Below, piece after piece: positions 1 to 9,756 of a stretch of DNA of 64,000 bases. A model generated the notes under the pieces. That model did no database searches. It was not told where the DNA came from and saw only the letters and a program-made list of their open reading frames with translations. Positions within the stretch are counted from its first letter, which is position 1. Each line of letters starts with the position of its first letter. Source of the stretch: Paenibacillus sp. V4I7 (GTDB taxonomy: Bacteria; Bacillota; Bacilli; Paenibacillales; NBRC-103111); contig NZ_JAUSZD010000002.1 in the NCBI RefSeq assembly GCF_030817275.1, positions 8,158,501 through 8,222,500 on the forward strand. The letters run 5' to 3'. Position numbers and translations under genes: made by a program.

Positions 1-1018
1 TGGATGGTCCGTTTGCTTTTGTACCACCAGGATTGCTTGGGCTAGTATCTTTATCTGTTTCTGTAGCTGTAGTACTTACAGTCTTCGACAACTCGGTTGT
101 AGACCAATAACCCTTGACATCTATGGCCTTCACCATAAAGGTGTAAGAAGTCCCTGCCGTTAAGCCATTCACTGTGTAAGTAGTGCTTGTAACAGTTCCA
201 GCAGGTAAGGTACCATTGTAAATAAAGTAAATTACAGTGGATGTATCAATAGCAGCAGGCCAAGATAATACCACAGAGGTTTCACTTGGTGTAGCCGATA
301 AAACAGCGTCTGTCCAGTCTGGTGGAGTTGTATCAACTACTGGAACTGGAACAACTGGAGTACTTGTTGTACTTACAGTCTTAGTCAATACAGTTGTAGA
401 CCAATTACCGTTAGCATCTACAGCTTTCACCTCAAAGGTGTAAGAAGTCCCTGCCGTTAAGCCATTCACTGTGTATGTAGTGCCTGTAACAGTTTCAACA
501 GATAAAGTACCATTGTAAACATAGTAAGTTACAGTGGATGTATCGGTTGCTATTGGCCAAGATAATACCACAGAGGTTTCTCCTGGTGTTGCAGACAATA
601 CAGCGCCTGTCCAATCAGGTGATGTTGTATCAACTGTTGGTGTTACAACTACTGGAGCTGTATAAGTTGCTGTGTATACTGATGTAGTCACATCTGGAGC
701 CTTAAGAGTAACAGTGTTATATACGTTTCCTGTAACATTGAAGTCAGTGAGTGTATAAACGTACACACTGTCAGTAACATTGTACGTGCTGTATGTAGCT
801 GTGGTAGAAGTGACATATCCATCGGGACCGTAAACATGTACGGCAACTCCTTTTGGCGAATATGTTTCTCCATAAACAGTAGCAGATACATTCTTACCGT
901 CAAACGTTACTCCGGAAAATCCACTAGAAGCAAAAGCGATAACAGGCATGAACACCATAAGCAACATAGCTAAAAACAGTACTTGTGAAGTTTTCATCAT
1001 TGCATTCTTGTTTAACAA
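1..1018 (-). CDS. Secreted fibronectin type III repeat protein (3' part outside window)
   Basis: The frame stays open to the window edge, so only the N-terminal 339 or so codons are seen. A signal peptide with a hydrophobic core (LFLAMLLMVFMPVIAFA) is followed by a Thr/Val-rich segment and then two nearly identical Fn3-type repeats (WTGAVLSATPGETSVVLSW..., WTDAVLSATPSETSVVLSW...), each closing with TYTVNGLTAGTSYTF. Fn3 repeats of this kind usually serve as spacers or carbohydrate-associated modules in exported enzymes and surface proteins; a catalytic domain would lie outside the window. The start chosen is TTG at 1018, which has an AAAGGAGG-type Shine-Dalgarno at good distance. An in-frame ATG at 1072 has its own GGAGGTG site and would add 18 residues before the signal peptide. 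Function unknown beyond export and likely surface location. Confidence 0.8.
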   Translation of the reverse strand, partial: MLNKNAMMKTSQVLFLAMLLMVFMPVIAFASSGFSGVTFDGKNVSATVYGETYSPKGVAVHVYGPDGYVTSTTATYSTYNVTDSVYVYTLTDFNVTGNVYNTVTLKAPDVTTSVYTATYTAPVVVTPTVDTTSPDWTGAVLSATPGETSVVLSWPIATDTSTVTYYVYNGTLSVETVTGTTYTVNGLTAGTSYTFEVKAVDANGNWSTTVLTKTVSTTSTPVVPVPVVDTTPPDWTDAVLSATPSETSVVLSWPAAIDTSTVIYFIYNGTLPAGTVTSTTYTVNGLTAGTSYTFMVKAIDVKGYWSTTELSKTVSTTATETDKDTSPSNPGGTKANGPS

Positions 1019-1253
1019 GGTATGTTCTCCTCCTTTCTTTGAATAGTTAGACTCTTCTTTTTTTAACAGCATAGTTCTTCTCTCACCTCCTTTGAATAGT
1101 AAATAGTAATTTAAGACTAGTTCCAAACTACTATCAGCTCAAACATACTATCACCATTTTTGGGAGATTTATAGACTTGACATTTGAATATTCGGCATTT
1201 TGTAAAAGTGTGTGATGTTTCACATTATTAATGGTGAATTTGTCGAAAAAAAC

Positions 1254-2632
1254 CTGTACCAAAGGACATAGAGTCCAATGAATCAGGACTAATATTAATA
1301 GAATAATAGTAAATAAATCCTGTTTTTTCTCTCAGGGGTTATCTTTTTTAATCCCCATTGATACCTATTGATGATGTAGTAGCGGATATAACGATCAATT
1401 TTAGCGTTGTAGTCCCGTAATGATGGACAACTACGGTGTTCTATGTGGTCCTTCATGTGGCATTAAAACGACTCCTGTAGTGCATAGTCCCAGCAATTCC
1501 CGCTTCTGGACATGGATTGGCCTAAACCCCTGTACTTGGAACTCGTGTAATGACTTCCTTGGTCCGAATGGATAAATGCATCCTTGTGTGGCTTCAGCCG
1601 TCTTTGCTTTACGAGTGCGTCAATCGTATCAGTAGCAATGTCTAGTTGTGAGGCGATTGGATAGATTATAAGAGAGGATTTCTCCTGTTGAGGCATCTAA
1701 TATGGTCGACAAATAAGCCGTCTCTGAGCGGCTATTAGGGAGGTAGGTAATGTCGGTGAGCAATGGAAGGCCAGGAACACCTTTTCTAAAATCCCTCTCT
1801 AAGCTATTGGGGAGCGTTCGATGTTCCTGTCTCGCCTTGGCCATACGTTTGTATGGATTTGGTTTTCGATGTGGACATACGAGGTTAAATTTCTTCATAA
1901 GCCTGCGAATTCTCTTCAAGTTGTAGATAAACGCCAAAGTCGTTCTCAAGTGTCATCTTGATAGAGCGAGAACCCTTTTTGAAGCCCTTTCTATGAAATG
2001 CTTTCTTGATTAGTTCTCCGGCTTGTATGTAGCTATAGTATCCTGAGCGGGATACGTTAAGTAAATCGCAAAGATAGCGAGTAATACGTCCTAGGCCCTG
2101 ATCTACAGTATCACTTAATCAGTTCGAATGACTTATTCTTTTTTCTTTCGTGTCTAGCTTTTTTAACAATTCCACCTGAGACTCGAGGAGCTTAATCCTT
2201 GCTTCATGTTTTGCAATCACTTCGTCCTGCGTAGGTTCACGCTTCAGACGACGCCCAGAGGATTCTTTACGGGAGTCGGCTAATCGAATTATTCCTTCTT
2301 GGGTCGTATGCTTTCTTCCAACGCTCGGCGCACTGTTTTACACGTTTCATTCCAATTACGTTTACTTTAAACCTGTTTGCTTCAAAGATCTCTCTAGGGG
2401 TTTGACCTGCCATGTATTGATCAATGAACAACTGCATTAATTCATCGGCATAGGTTATTGCTTTTTCGCTTATTGTAGTCACGCATCTATTCGTTGATAA
2501 ATTTAAACTGTCTTTTTCACTAAAGATTTTCTTAGACATGATGTAATCCTCTCCGGTATTTACTCTAGTATACAAAAAAGGTACCCACAGCCTGAACACT
2601 TTTTTTCTAAGTGTCCAGTCTATGGGTACCAG
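1254..2632 (-). mobile_element. Decayed IS3-family insertion sequence
   Basis: An OrfA/OrfB pair of IS3 type lies on the minus strand and is broken by frameshifts and stops. The upstream end (about 2580-2630) is a long inverted repeat in which GGTACCCATAGACTGGACAC faces a near copy on the other side of an A-rich loop; such end hairpins are seen in IS elements. The other end is tentatively placed near 1254, where TGTACC followed by CATAGAGTCC resembles the upstream terminus imperfectly. No target-site duplication was identified with confidence, so the boundaries are approximate. The element separates the Fn3 protein gene from the polysaccharide locus. Confidence 0.6.
1330..2539 (-). pseudogene. 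IS3-family transposase OrfA/OrfB, disrupted
   Basis: OrfA starts at ATG 2539 behind a GGAGAGG site and gives an intact HTH start (MSKKIFSEKD, then REIFEANRF), but loses frame near 2280; its coiled-coil end (KREPTQDEVIAKHEARI) continues in another frame. OrfB is readable in pieces: its N-terminal part around 1950-2110, the integrase core TDITYLPNSRSETAYLSTI at 1629-1949, then a shift near 1640 into LDIATDTIDALVKQ and HSDQGSHYTSSKYR. A TAA interrupts the ESF-xxHMK segment near 1465, and the usual YRYQWGLKKITP ending follows near 1350. At least two frameshifts and one stop make transposition very unlikely without a helper. Confidence 0.8.
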
Positions 2633-2656
2633 TTTAAATACCGAAGCCCCACTATT

Positions 2657-5158
2657 TTAATTCATATTCACTATTGTTTCAATCTGTTGTTTTTCTTTCG
2701 CATCTTTTGCAATCAGCTTATCATATAAAGTTTGGTCGTTCAGCTGTTGCTTCTGAAGGGCAGCCAGGTACCAACGAGCAACTAAACGATTAGTTGCATC
2801 ATCCAGTTGATCAGTGACAAATGGCTTAAGTAAATTAGATGCAGCGACGTAATCACCACGTAATAAATAGATCTGGGTAACACCGAGAGCAATTTTGTTC
2901 GTGACGTTGAACATGCGTCCTTTTTGCTGTTCTCCAGGTAGGGTCTCTAAGTATTTCGTTTTTAGCAAAACGGTATTATACACTTCGAGAACACTATTCC
3001 AGTTTTGTTCCATAATCTTAATATTTTTCTCCATTTTGGCCGCGGTACCTAATTGTACCTTTAGATTAATCGTGTCTTCATAAAGCGTAATATCCCATGG
3101 GAAGTTAACCAACTCAGAAGCTGCAAGATCAGCGGCTTTATCTAATTGGTTCTTGATCTGATGGGCGTAAATCTGCTGTGCAACGCGTTGACGATTATAG
3201 GGTTCGGCCGCGTTCAATCCATTTAATAAATTTTGTGCCTCTGTATAGAATTTCTCATCCTTAGTCTGGTTATATACTTGGAAAAGAATCCCTACCTTCT
3301 GCAAGACATAATTTGGATGGTTAGGATGTAGTTTAATGGCTTCTTTAAGCGGTTTAGTGATGGTGTTATAATCATTGCTAGTAAGAGTGACAGCAGTGAA
3401 TTCTTTAAATGAACTATTAGCACTTAGTAATCTTAGACTAATAAAGAACATAATGATAGATAGGACAAGAAGCAAGATGGGGTAAGTCTTATTAATAATG
3501 AAATTACTTTGTGGAACCTTATCTAGCCATTGACGTAAAAGTGCTTTTTGATTAAGTTGAACATTCGAAGCCAATGCACCAAGTGAGAAAAATAATAATA
3601 CAGATAAATAGACATAACTCATGTCAAAGTCAATAACACTATGAAAAAGTAACGAAATTGTTAGAATAAAAAATATAAAATGTCGCTCTTTATCTTCATT
3701 ACTGCTTTTGAAATAGTTTCTAATGTAGCAGTAGTAAATAAGAACAAGAAAAATAATGAAAATAGATAACCCTATGATTCCAACCTCAACCAAATACTGT
3801 AAGAAAAAATTGTGTGCTTGCCTGCTTACATACGGGTTGTTTTGGTATTTCTCATATAGAGCAGACCATGCTCCACCACCAGCACCAAAGACTGGATAAT
3901 CTTTTGACAATTTAATAGCATCCTTATAGAATGTTCCTCTTTCCAACACGCTGTTTTGGGCAAAATTGATATTTTCAACCCGGTGTTTAATATTCTGGGG
4001 TAGCATATTCTTAAAGCCTGAATCAGAAAATAGTAGAGAGATTCCAACAATTCCAACGATTATTGCAGTTAGGGGCAAAATTAAATTCACCCAACTATAT
4101 TTTTCCCATCGATCTAAGTATTTCTTTAATAAAGGCATTATTACCATCTGAACAAATACTATTACAACTGTAAAACCTAAAGCTGCAAAAACAAGAACAG
4201 ACCAACCCCCAGTTAATGTAGGGTTGCTTGGGTTTTTAAAATGTTCGACACCAATATTATTAATTTTTGATAAGATTGCAAATGATGTAACAATTGCCAA
4301 TAAAAAGTAAAAAAGAAAAATGAATTGCCGATGCAATTTAAAGAAAAATAATATTATTAGTGCTATTATGGGGAGGATTACAAGAGCCCCGCGAGATAAA
4401 GTAAGCATAAAGGAAACTAGAATTGGAACTATCATTAAAGAATGGATGACAACAAAATACCATTTCTTTGATTTAATAATCATGAATATTGTGCTAAATA
4501 ATAAAGCAATCAAATAAGCTGCATAGGCATTTGCATATTGGAAAACGGAAGTTAAACGTATTCCATTTATTTCTTCCCCCATTACAGCATCGCGATATAC
4601 ACTAGAATTGTCGTCTACATCAATTAGTAGCCATTTAAACAAGTTATAAATATAAGTTCCATTACCCAACCAATGGAAAATCCCGAATAGTACAATAATA
4701 TACCCACTAAATAAAAACATTATTTCAATAAAGTTAGAACCTAGTTTATTTCTAGATAGATATAATCCTAATATAAAAAAAGATGTATACATTATTTCAA
4801 TGTAGAGCATATTGGCTGAATAATAGGAGGACGCACTTGAGAACGTAGAAAGTAAGTAACAGATTGGCAATAACCAAACCAAAATACTCATTACATCACG
4901 AAAGGTGATTAAACTCCAGTTATAAATAAAATAAATTGCTAGTAAAAACATAATTAAGGAAATCCATACTAGTGCAGAATAGATTGGCCTTTCAAAATCC
5001 ACAGTGTTTCCATTGAATAATGCTTTCTGGAATGGAGCCCAAAATAAAAAAGACGTGACAAAACTAATTAACAACCAAAAAATAATAGATTTTTTCTCAT
5101 CATTACGAGGAACATTCTTTAAGCTAAATGGTTTCGTTGCTATACCTTTGTTTTCCAT
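2657..5158 (-). CDS. O-antigen ligase/polymerase-like membrane protein with C-terminal TPR-like region
   Basis: An 833-residue protein. The first two thirds carry about a dozen hydrophobic segments and an O-antigen-ligase-like loop (ERGTFYKDAIKLSKDYPVFG, GGGAWSALYEKYQ, SRQAHNFFLQYLVEVG) typical of the WaaL/Wzy superfamily. The last third (about residues 590-830) is soluble and helical, with tetratricopeptide-like spacing (ITKPLKEAIKLHPNHPNYV, AEPYNRQRVAQQIY). Proteins of this architecture in Gram-positive bacteria are thought to transfer or polymerise glycans at the outer face of the membrane. The start at 5158 is chosen because GGAGGGAAGGG lies just upstream; the frame is open about 22 codons further. 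It is divergent from the Wzz-like gene that opens the main polysaccharide operon, so it probably acts on the same glycan. Confidence 0.75.
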   Translation of the reverse strand: MENKGIATKPFSLKNVPRNDEKKSIIFWLLISFVTSFLFWAPFQKALFNGNTVDFERPIYSALVWISLIMFLLAIYFIYNWSLITFRDVMSILVWLLPICYLLSTFSSASSYYSANMLYIEIMYTSFFILGLYLSRNKLGSNFIEIMFLFSGYIIVLFGIFHWLGNGTYIYNLFKWLLIDVDDNSSVYRDAVMGEEINGIRLTSVFQYANAYAAYLIALLFSTIFMIIKSKKWYFVVIHSLMIVPILVSFMLTLSRGALVILPIIALIILFFFKLHRQFIFLFYFLLAIVTSFAILSKINNIGVEHFKNPSNPTLTGGWSVLVFAALGFTVVIVFVQMVIMPLLKKYLDRWEKYSWVNLILPLTAIIVGIVGISLLFSDSGFKNMLPQNIKHRVENINFAQNSVLERGTFYKDAIKLSKDYPVFGAGGGAWSALYEKYQNNPYVSRQAHNFFLQYLVEVGIIGLSIFIIFLVLIYYCYIRNYFKSSNEDKERHFIFFILTISLLFHSVIDFDMSYVYLSVLLFFSLGALASNVQLNQKALLRQWLDKVPQSNFIINKTYPILLLVLSIIMFFISLRLLSANSSFKEFTAVTLTSNDYNTITKPLKEAIKLHPNHPNYVLQKVGILFQVYNQTKDEKFYTEAQNLLNGLNAAEPYNRQRVAQQIYAHQIKNQLDKAADLAASELVNFPWDITLYEDTINLKVQLGTAAKMEKNIKIMEQNWNSVLEVYNTVLLKTKYLETLPGEQQKGRMFNVTNKIALGVTQIYLLRGDYVAASNLLKPFVTDQLDDATNRLVARWYLAALQKQQLNDQTLYDKLIAKDAKEKQQIETIVNMN

Positions 5159-5371
5159 AAAATACTTCCCTTCCCTCCGAATTACGACAATAATCTTACC
5201 ACAAACATCGACTTGATCCAACAAACATTCTTTAGAAATTGCCAGAAAGAATTAGTCACTAGTATTCAAGTACTATATTTGCTACAATATTTAAGTCTAA
5301 AATTCGTCAATGCTTTCAAATTCTAAAAATTGAATTAAACCTAATTCTATCATGAGGAGAGTAAACTACTA
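5159..5371. promoter_or_regulatory. Divergent intergenic region of the polysaccharide locus
   Basis: This AT-rich 213-bp gap separates the divergent ligase-like gene (minus) and the Wzz-like gene (plus), so promoters for both directions are expected here. I see no strong consensus boxes or convincing operator; a clear GAGGAGAG ribosome site precedes the plus-strand start. Confidence 0.4.
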
Positions 5372-6397
5372 ATGCAAGATGAAATCAGTTTAAGAGAGAT
5401 TATAGAACCCCTTTGGATGAATAAATGGATAATAATTCTAATTATCTTGCTAACTACGATATTAACTGGAATTGCAAATTTTTTTATAATTAAACCAACT
5501 TATCAAGTCAATACAACACTTACAGTAAATAATTTAATAGATAAAGATCAACAAGTTAATAAAGATTTAAATATATTTGTAGAGCAAATGAAGAATAGCT
5601 ATGTTGTCGATAGAATTGCTCAAAAGTTGAATTCTGATCCTGAATCAATAAATGTGATAAAAGATGGATTAAGTATTGAGGTCGTAAAAGGATCAAATTT
5701 AATAAAAATAAAAGTTGTAGGAGTAAATCCTGCAAAAATAACTACAGTAGCAAACATAGTGTCTAAGGAATTAGCCTCTCTAATTGAGAGTTCCACTCGA
5801 TTAGATATGATTGTTATTTATAAAAAACGTCTGTCTGATGTCGAAGATTTATTGAAAGGTAGTTTATCTGAAGTAGAAGAAGCAAATAAACAGCTTCAAA
5901 GTATTCCCGAGAAAATAGTGACACAAAAAGTGCTTGCTGATGATGCTTACTTACAATCAATAGTCTCAGAGATAAGTAATACTAGTAATAAAAAGCTTGG
6001 TGCTATTGAATTGAAAAATGAAGAAATTAATCCTGTATATATATCTGTTAAAACAAAGTTGGCTGATGCTTCAATAAATACATCAAAGTTACAAGCCCAG
6101 AAGAAAAACCTTGAAGAAATGATAACAAAAAATCAAGAAGTAGTTAGAAGTTTACAAACAGCTACTAACCAGCAAAATGACAAAAATCAAGGTTTGATAG
6201 AATCATTAAGTCAGTTTAATGCTGTTGTCATTAATCCTGCATTAGAACCAAAAGCACCTATTGGTCCGAGAACAAAGATGAACACTGCCATTGCAGGAGT
6301 ATTCGGGGCGGCTATTGGTTTACTATTTGTCTTAGTAAGAGAGTATTGGAAGAAAAGCCAAAAGACATCAATGAAAGAAAAAAATCTTTCGCTTTAG
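5372..6397 (+). CDS. Wzz/YveK-like polysaccharide chain-length protein
   Basis: A 341-residue protein with the Wzz layout: a short cytoplasmic N-terminus (ISLREIIEPLW), a membrane helix at about residues 18-40, a long external helical segment (about 45-300), a Pro-rich stretch (NPALEPKAPIGPRTKM) and a second membrane helix (AIAGVFGAAIGLLFVLV). Such polysaccharide co-polymerases set chain length together with a Wzy polymerase. The cytoplasmic C-terminus is short, and no BY-kinase gene follows here, unlike the second Wzz-like gene at 54797. First gene of a run of same-strand genes reaching to about 20.5 kb. Confidence 0.85.
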   Translation: MQDEISLREIIEPLWMNKWIIILIILLTTILTGIANFFIIKPTYQVNTTLTVNNLIDKDQQVNKDLNIFVEQMKNSYVVDRIAQKLNSDPESINVIKDGLSIEVVKGSNLIKIKVVGVNPAKITTVANIVSKELASLIESSTRLDMIVIYKKRLSDVEDLLKGSLSEVEEANKQLQSIPEKIVTQKVLADDAYLQSIVSEISNTSNKKLGAIELKNEEINPVYISVKTKLADASINTSKLQAQKKNLEEMITKNQEVVRSLQTATNQQNDKNQGLIESLSQFNAVVINPALEPKAPIGPRTKMNTAIAGVFGAAIGLLFVLVREYWKKSQKTSMKEKNLSL

Positions 6398-6416
6398 TAT
6401 AAAGGGAGTGTGTAGA

Positions 6417-7214
6417 ATGAAAGTTGTAATCTTAGCTGGTGGATTCGGAACAAGAATTAGTGAAGAATCACATTTAAGACCAAAACCAATGATAGAGATT
6501 GGTGGCAAACCAATCTTATGGCATATTATGAAAATTTATTCTTTTTATGGATATAATGAATTCATAATTTGCTTAGGATACAAAGGTTATTATATTAAAG
6601 AATATTTTGCTCATTATTTTTTACATGAGTCTGATGTTACCTTTGACTTCCAAAATGATAATCAGAGAATTATTCATAACCATTCTGCAGAGCCGTGGAA
6701 AGTAACCTTGGTTAACACGGGCATTGAAACTATGACAGGTGGTCGTGTTAAACGTATTAAAGACTATATTGGAAATGATACGTTTATGTTAACTTATGGT
6801 GATGGCGTTTCTAATGTTGATATAAAGAAACTGGTGGAAACACACAAAGCTCATGGTAAACTTGCGACTGTCACATCTACCCAACCAAGTGGAAGATTTG
6901 GTGCCTTAGAGTTGTCAAATAACAATATAGTTAAAGGATTTCAAGAAAAGCCTAAAGGAGACGGCGCATGGATTAATGCGGGTTTCTTTGTGTTAGAACC
7001 TGGAATTTTTGATTACATTGCAGGGGATTCAACAACGTTCGAAAAGGAACCTTTAGAACATATTGCGAGAGATAGGGAATTGTTAGCGTATAAACATGAT
7101 GGGTTTTGGCAACCTATGGATACGGTTCGTGACAAAACTTATCTAGAAGACTTATGGACTAACGATAAAGCACCATGGAAGATATGGGAAAACAAAGTGG
7201 TGAATAATAAATGA
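6417..7214 (+). CDS. rfbF: Glucose-1-phosphate cytidylyltransferase
   Basis: 265 residues. Makes CDP-glucose from CTP and glucose 1-phosphate, the first step to CDP-linked 3,6-dideoxyhexoses. The nucleotidyltransferase signature LAGGFGTRISEES and RPKPMIEIGGKPILWHIMK is at the N-terminus; MLTYGDGVSNVD carries the metal-binding Asp, and GFFVLEPGIFDYI plus DGFWQPMDTVRDKTYLEDLW are typical of RfbF. ATG 6417 is preferred over the upstream in-frame GTG because AAAGGGAG sits at proper distance. Its stop overlaps the next start (ATGA), indicating translational coupling with rfbG. Confidence 0.93.
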   Translation: MKVVILAGGFGTRISEESHLRPKPMIEIGGKPILWHIMKIYSFYGYNEFIICLGYKGYYIKEYFAHYFLHESDVTFDFQNDNQRIIHNHSAEPWKVTLVNTGIETMTGGRVKRIKDYIGNDTFMLTYGDGVSNVDIKKLVETHKAHGKLATVTSTQPSGRFGALELSNNNIVKGFQEKPKGDGAWINAGFFVLEPGIFDYIAGDSTTFEKEPLEHIARDRELLAYKHDGFWQPMDTVRDKTYLEDLWTNDKAPWKIWENKVVNNK

Positions 7215-8281
7215 TAAATCAAAATTTCTGGAAGAACAAAAGAGTATTTGTTACTGGACACACAGGGTTTAAAGGTTCTTGGCTATCCTTGTGGCTGAAT
7301 TCAATGGGAGCAAACATAACAGGATATGCACTTAATCCACCGACAAAGCCGAGTTTATATGAAATTTGTGAGATAGATCAATTAGTTAATTCTAATATTG
7401 GTGATGTACGGGATTACCAATCATTATACAATGCAATGTCGGAAGCACAGCCAGAAATTGTCATTCATATGGCTGCTCAACCTCTCGTAAGAGATTCGTA
7501 TAAAAATCCTGTAGACACATATTCCATTAATGTAATGGGAACAGTCAATTTGTTAGAGTCTATTAGAAATTGTAAGAGTGTTCGTGCAGTGGTTAATGTA
7601 ACAACAGATAAATGTTACGAAAACAAAGAATGGCCCTGGGGATATAGAGAAAATGAGCCGCTTGGGGGTTATGATCCTTACTCGAATAGTAAAGCATGTT
7701 CCGAATTGGTTACATCTTCTTATAGAAATTCCTTTTTCAATCCGAAAGATTACGAAAAGCATGGAGTAGGTATCGCTTCTGCAAGGGCTGGTAATGTAAT
7801 TGGTGGAGGCGATTGGGCAGCAGATAGACTCATTCCCGATTGTATTAGAAGTCTACTGAATAATCAGCCAATTATCATTAGAAATCCTCATGCTATTAGA
7901 CCTTGGCAGCATGTCTTGGAACCCTTAAGTGGCTACTTGCTTCTTGCGCAAAGGCTTTATGAAGATGGTGCTTCTTTCTCGGAAGGATGGAATTTTGGTC
8001 CGAATGATGAGGATGCAAAGTCGGTCGAGTGGATCGTGAGTAAGATGTGTACAATATGGGGTAATAATTCATCGTTTTCTATAGATGAGGGGAATCATCC
8101 CCATGAAGCACACTATTTAAAATTAGACTGCTCAAAAGCGAAAACTATATTGGGCTGGTACCCAAAATGGAATTTGGAACAAACATTGAAAAAGGTCATT
8201 TCCTGGGTAGAAGTTTATAAGAACGAAGACAATCTAATGGAAACTTGTTTGAAGCAAATTGATGAATATATATCAACATAA
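7211..8281 (+). CDS. rfbG: CDP-glucose 4,6-dehydratase
   Basis: 356 residues, an extended short-chain dehydrogenase. Converts CDP-glucose to CDP-4-dehydro-6-deoxyglucose using bound NAD. The nucleotide-binding loop GHTGFKGSWL is at residues 16-25; VNVTTDKCYEN, the active-site YSNSK and the ARAGNVIGGGDWAADRLIPD block are all present, as is RPWQHVLEPLSGYL. All are hallmarks of RfbG. It overlaps rfbF by 4 bp and feeds RfbH, which lies about 8 kb downstream in the same gene run. Confidence 0.93.
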   Translation: MINQNFWKNKRVFVTGHTGFKGSWLSLWLNSMGANITGYALNPPTKPSLYEICEIDQLVNSNIGDVRDYQSLYNAMSEAQPEIVIHMAAQPLVRDSYKNPVDTYSINVMGTVNLLESIRNCKSVRAVVNVTTDKCYENKEWPWGYRENEPLGGYDPYSNSKACSELVTSSYRNSFFNPKDYEKHGVGIASARAGNVIGGGDWAADRLIPDCIRSLLNNQPIIIRNPHAIRPWQHVLEPLSGYLLLAQRLYEDGASFSEGWNFGPNDEDAKSVEWIVSKMCTIWGNNSSFSIDEGNHPHEAHYLKLDCSKAKTILGWYPKWNLEQTLKKVISWVEVYKNEDNLMETCLKQIDEYIST

Positions 8282-8295
8282 ACAGGAGACTGAAC

Positions 8296-8847
8296 ATGAA
8301 AATAAACCAAACAGGTATTCCTGACTGTTTCGAAATAATTCCAAACAGATTTGTTGATGAAAGAGGGCATTTCGTAAAGACTTTTCATTCGGAAGTATAC
8401 TTAGAATCTGGTTTAGAAACTAACTTTGTAGAACAATATTACTCCCATTCTAAAAAAGGTGTACTACGAGGTCTTCATTTTCAAACCCCGCCAAAAGAAC
8501 ATAACAAATTAGTATATTGCATCTCAGGTAATGTTATGGACGTAGTTGTTGATTTGAGAGAAGGTTCTCCTACCTACGGTAAGTATGAGATATTTGAACT
8601 TAATGACGTTACTCACAGTATTATCTATATTCCTTCCGGACTCGCACATGGTTTCATTGTATTAAGTGAATCAGCTACCTTAATGTATAATGTTTCATCC
8701 GTTTATTCAGCTCAATGTGATACTGGAATTCACTGGGATTCATTGTTAATACCTTGGCCGATTAAATATCCAATTATCTCCAAAAGGGATAGTGATTTTG
8801 TAAGATTTTCCGATTTTAAAAGTCCATTTGTTTATAGAGAGGGTTAA
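8296..8847 (+). CDS. RmlC-like sugar epimerase, probably acting on a CDP-keto-sugar
   Basis: 183 residues of the RmlC cupin family. The sequence holds VLRGLHFQTPPKEHNKLVYC and IPSGLAHGFIVL, including the His and Lys positions of the RmlC active site. It diverges strongly from the second RmlC in the window (26052), which looks like the ordinary dTDP-4-dehydrorhamnose 3,5-epimerase. Its place directly after rfbF-rfbG and before an SDR reductase matches the order expected of the AscE epimerase in CDP-ascarylose synthesis, which is itself an RmlC relative. Assignment to a CDP-3,6-dideoxy-4-keto sugar is an inference from context. Confidence 0.75.
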   Translation: MKINQTGIPDCFEIIPNRFVDERGHFVKTFHSEVYLESGLETNFVEQYYSHSKKGVLRGLHFQTPPKEHNKLVYCISGNVMDVVVDLREGSPTYGKYEIFELNDVTHSIIYIPSGLAHGFIVLSESATLMYNVSSVYSAQCDTGIHWDSLLIPWPIKYPIISKRDSDFVRFSDFKSPFVYREG

Positions 8848-8850
8848 ATT

Positions 8851-9756
8851 ATGACTTATACAGTTATGATTTCAGGGGCTAATGGATATTTTGGGGCAAT
8901 AGCTTCGAGGTATTTTAACGAGATAGGCTGGGAAGTGCTAAAGGCTACTAGGAATACAAAAGACGATATTTATTTTGATCTAGATCACCCAAATGACTTT
9001 GCAACTTTAAAGATTAGTAAAAACGTTGATTTATTCATACATGCAGCGGCAGCCCATGAAGTAACCTGTCTAGAGCAACCATATAGAAGCATTTTTCAAA
9101 ATGTTGCTGGTACAAAAGCCGCATTGGATTTTTGTGTTGCGAACAACATTGAGAAATTTGTATATTTATCTACATTCCATGTGTTTGGTAATCCTTATGG
9201 TGTTATAGATGAATCTACAATTCCTCTACCTGCGAATGATTATGGCTTAAGTCATTTGCAAGCAGAACAATATGTAGAGCTATATACGAGACAAAATAAA
9301 ATAGTTGGCAGGATTCTTAGACCAAGTAATTTTTTTGGAGTTCCAGTTGATTTTGAATCATGTAATAGATGGTCATTAGCCCCATTAGATTTCTGCAGGC
9401 AAGCTATTGAAAATGGAGAAATAAAACTTAACTCTCCCGGTAATCAAATAAGAAATTTTATATCTATTAACGATATATGCAAGATCATAGAAACTCTGTT
9501 TTATTCAAACAAAGGAAATATAATAACTCATATACCTGGGCCAGAAACATTGAGTATTAGAGAATTGGCACTTAAAGTAAAAAGAGTATTTGAAATTCAA
9601 AGAAATAGTGAAGTAAAACTAGTTATTCCAGAAGGAAGTTTAGAGATATCGAAATTCACATTTAATAGCAATTATATATTGGAGTTATATGAGCCATTAG
9701 AAAGACTAGAAGATTATATTATTGATTTTATAGGAGTTGGGTATGTTAGGAATTGA
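8851..9756 (+). CDS. SDR-family sugar-nucleotide reductase/epimerase
   Basis: 301 residues with the Rossmann signature GANGYFG at residues 9-15, the family motif DLFIHAAAAHEVTC, and RILRPSNFFG. The catalytic motif usually YxxxK reads YGLSH here, so the lysine is replaced by histidine in line with the sequence (codon CAT near 9253). In context it is the best candidate for the final 4-keto reduction of the CDP-dideoxyhexose (the role of AscF or RfbJ), but the altered motif makes a distinct reaction possible. Only 3 bp separate it from the preceding epimerase gene. Confidence 0.7.
   Translation: MTYTVMISGANGYFGAIASRYFNEIGWEVLKATRNTKDDIYFDLDHPNDFATLKISKNVDLFIHAAAAHEVTCLEQPYRSIFQNVAGTKAALDFCVANNIEKFVYLSTFHVFGNPYGVIDESTIPLPANDYGLSHLQAEQYVELYTRQNKIVGRILRPSNFFGVPVDFESCNRWSLAPLDFCRQAIENGEIKLNSPGNQIRNFISINDICKIIETLFYSNKGNIITHIPGPETLSIRELALKVKRVFEIQRNSEVKLVIPEGSLEISKFTFNSNYILELYEPLERLEDYIIDFIGVGYVRN

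Noticed and set aside
237..443. Plus-strand 68-codon frame at the left edge
   Set aside because: It is the complement of the Fn3 repeats; the minus strand shows signal peptide and domain structure.
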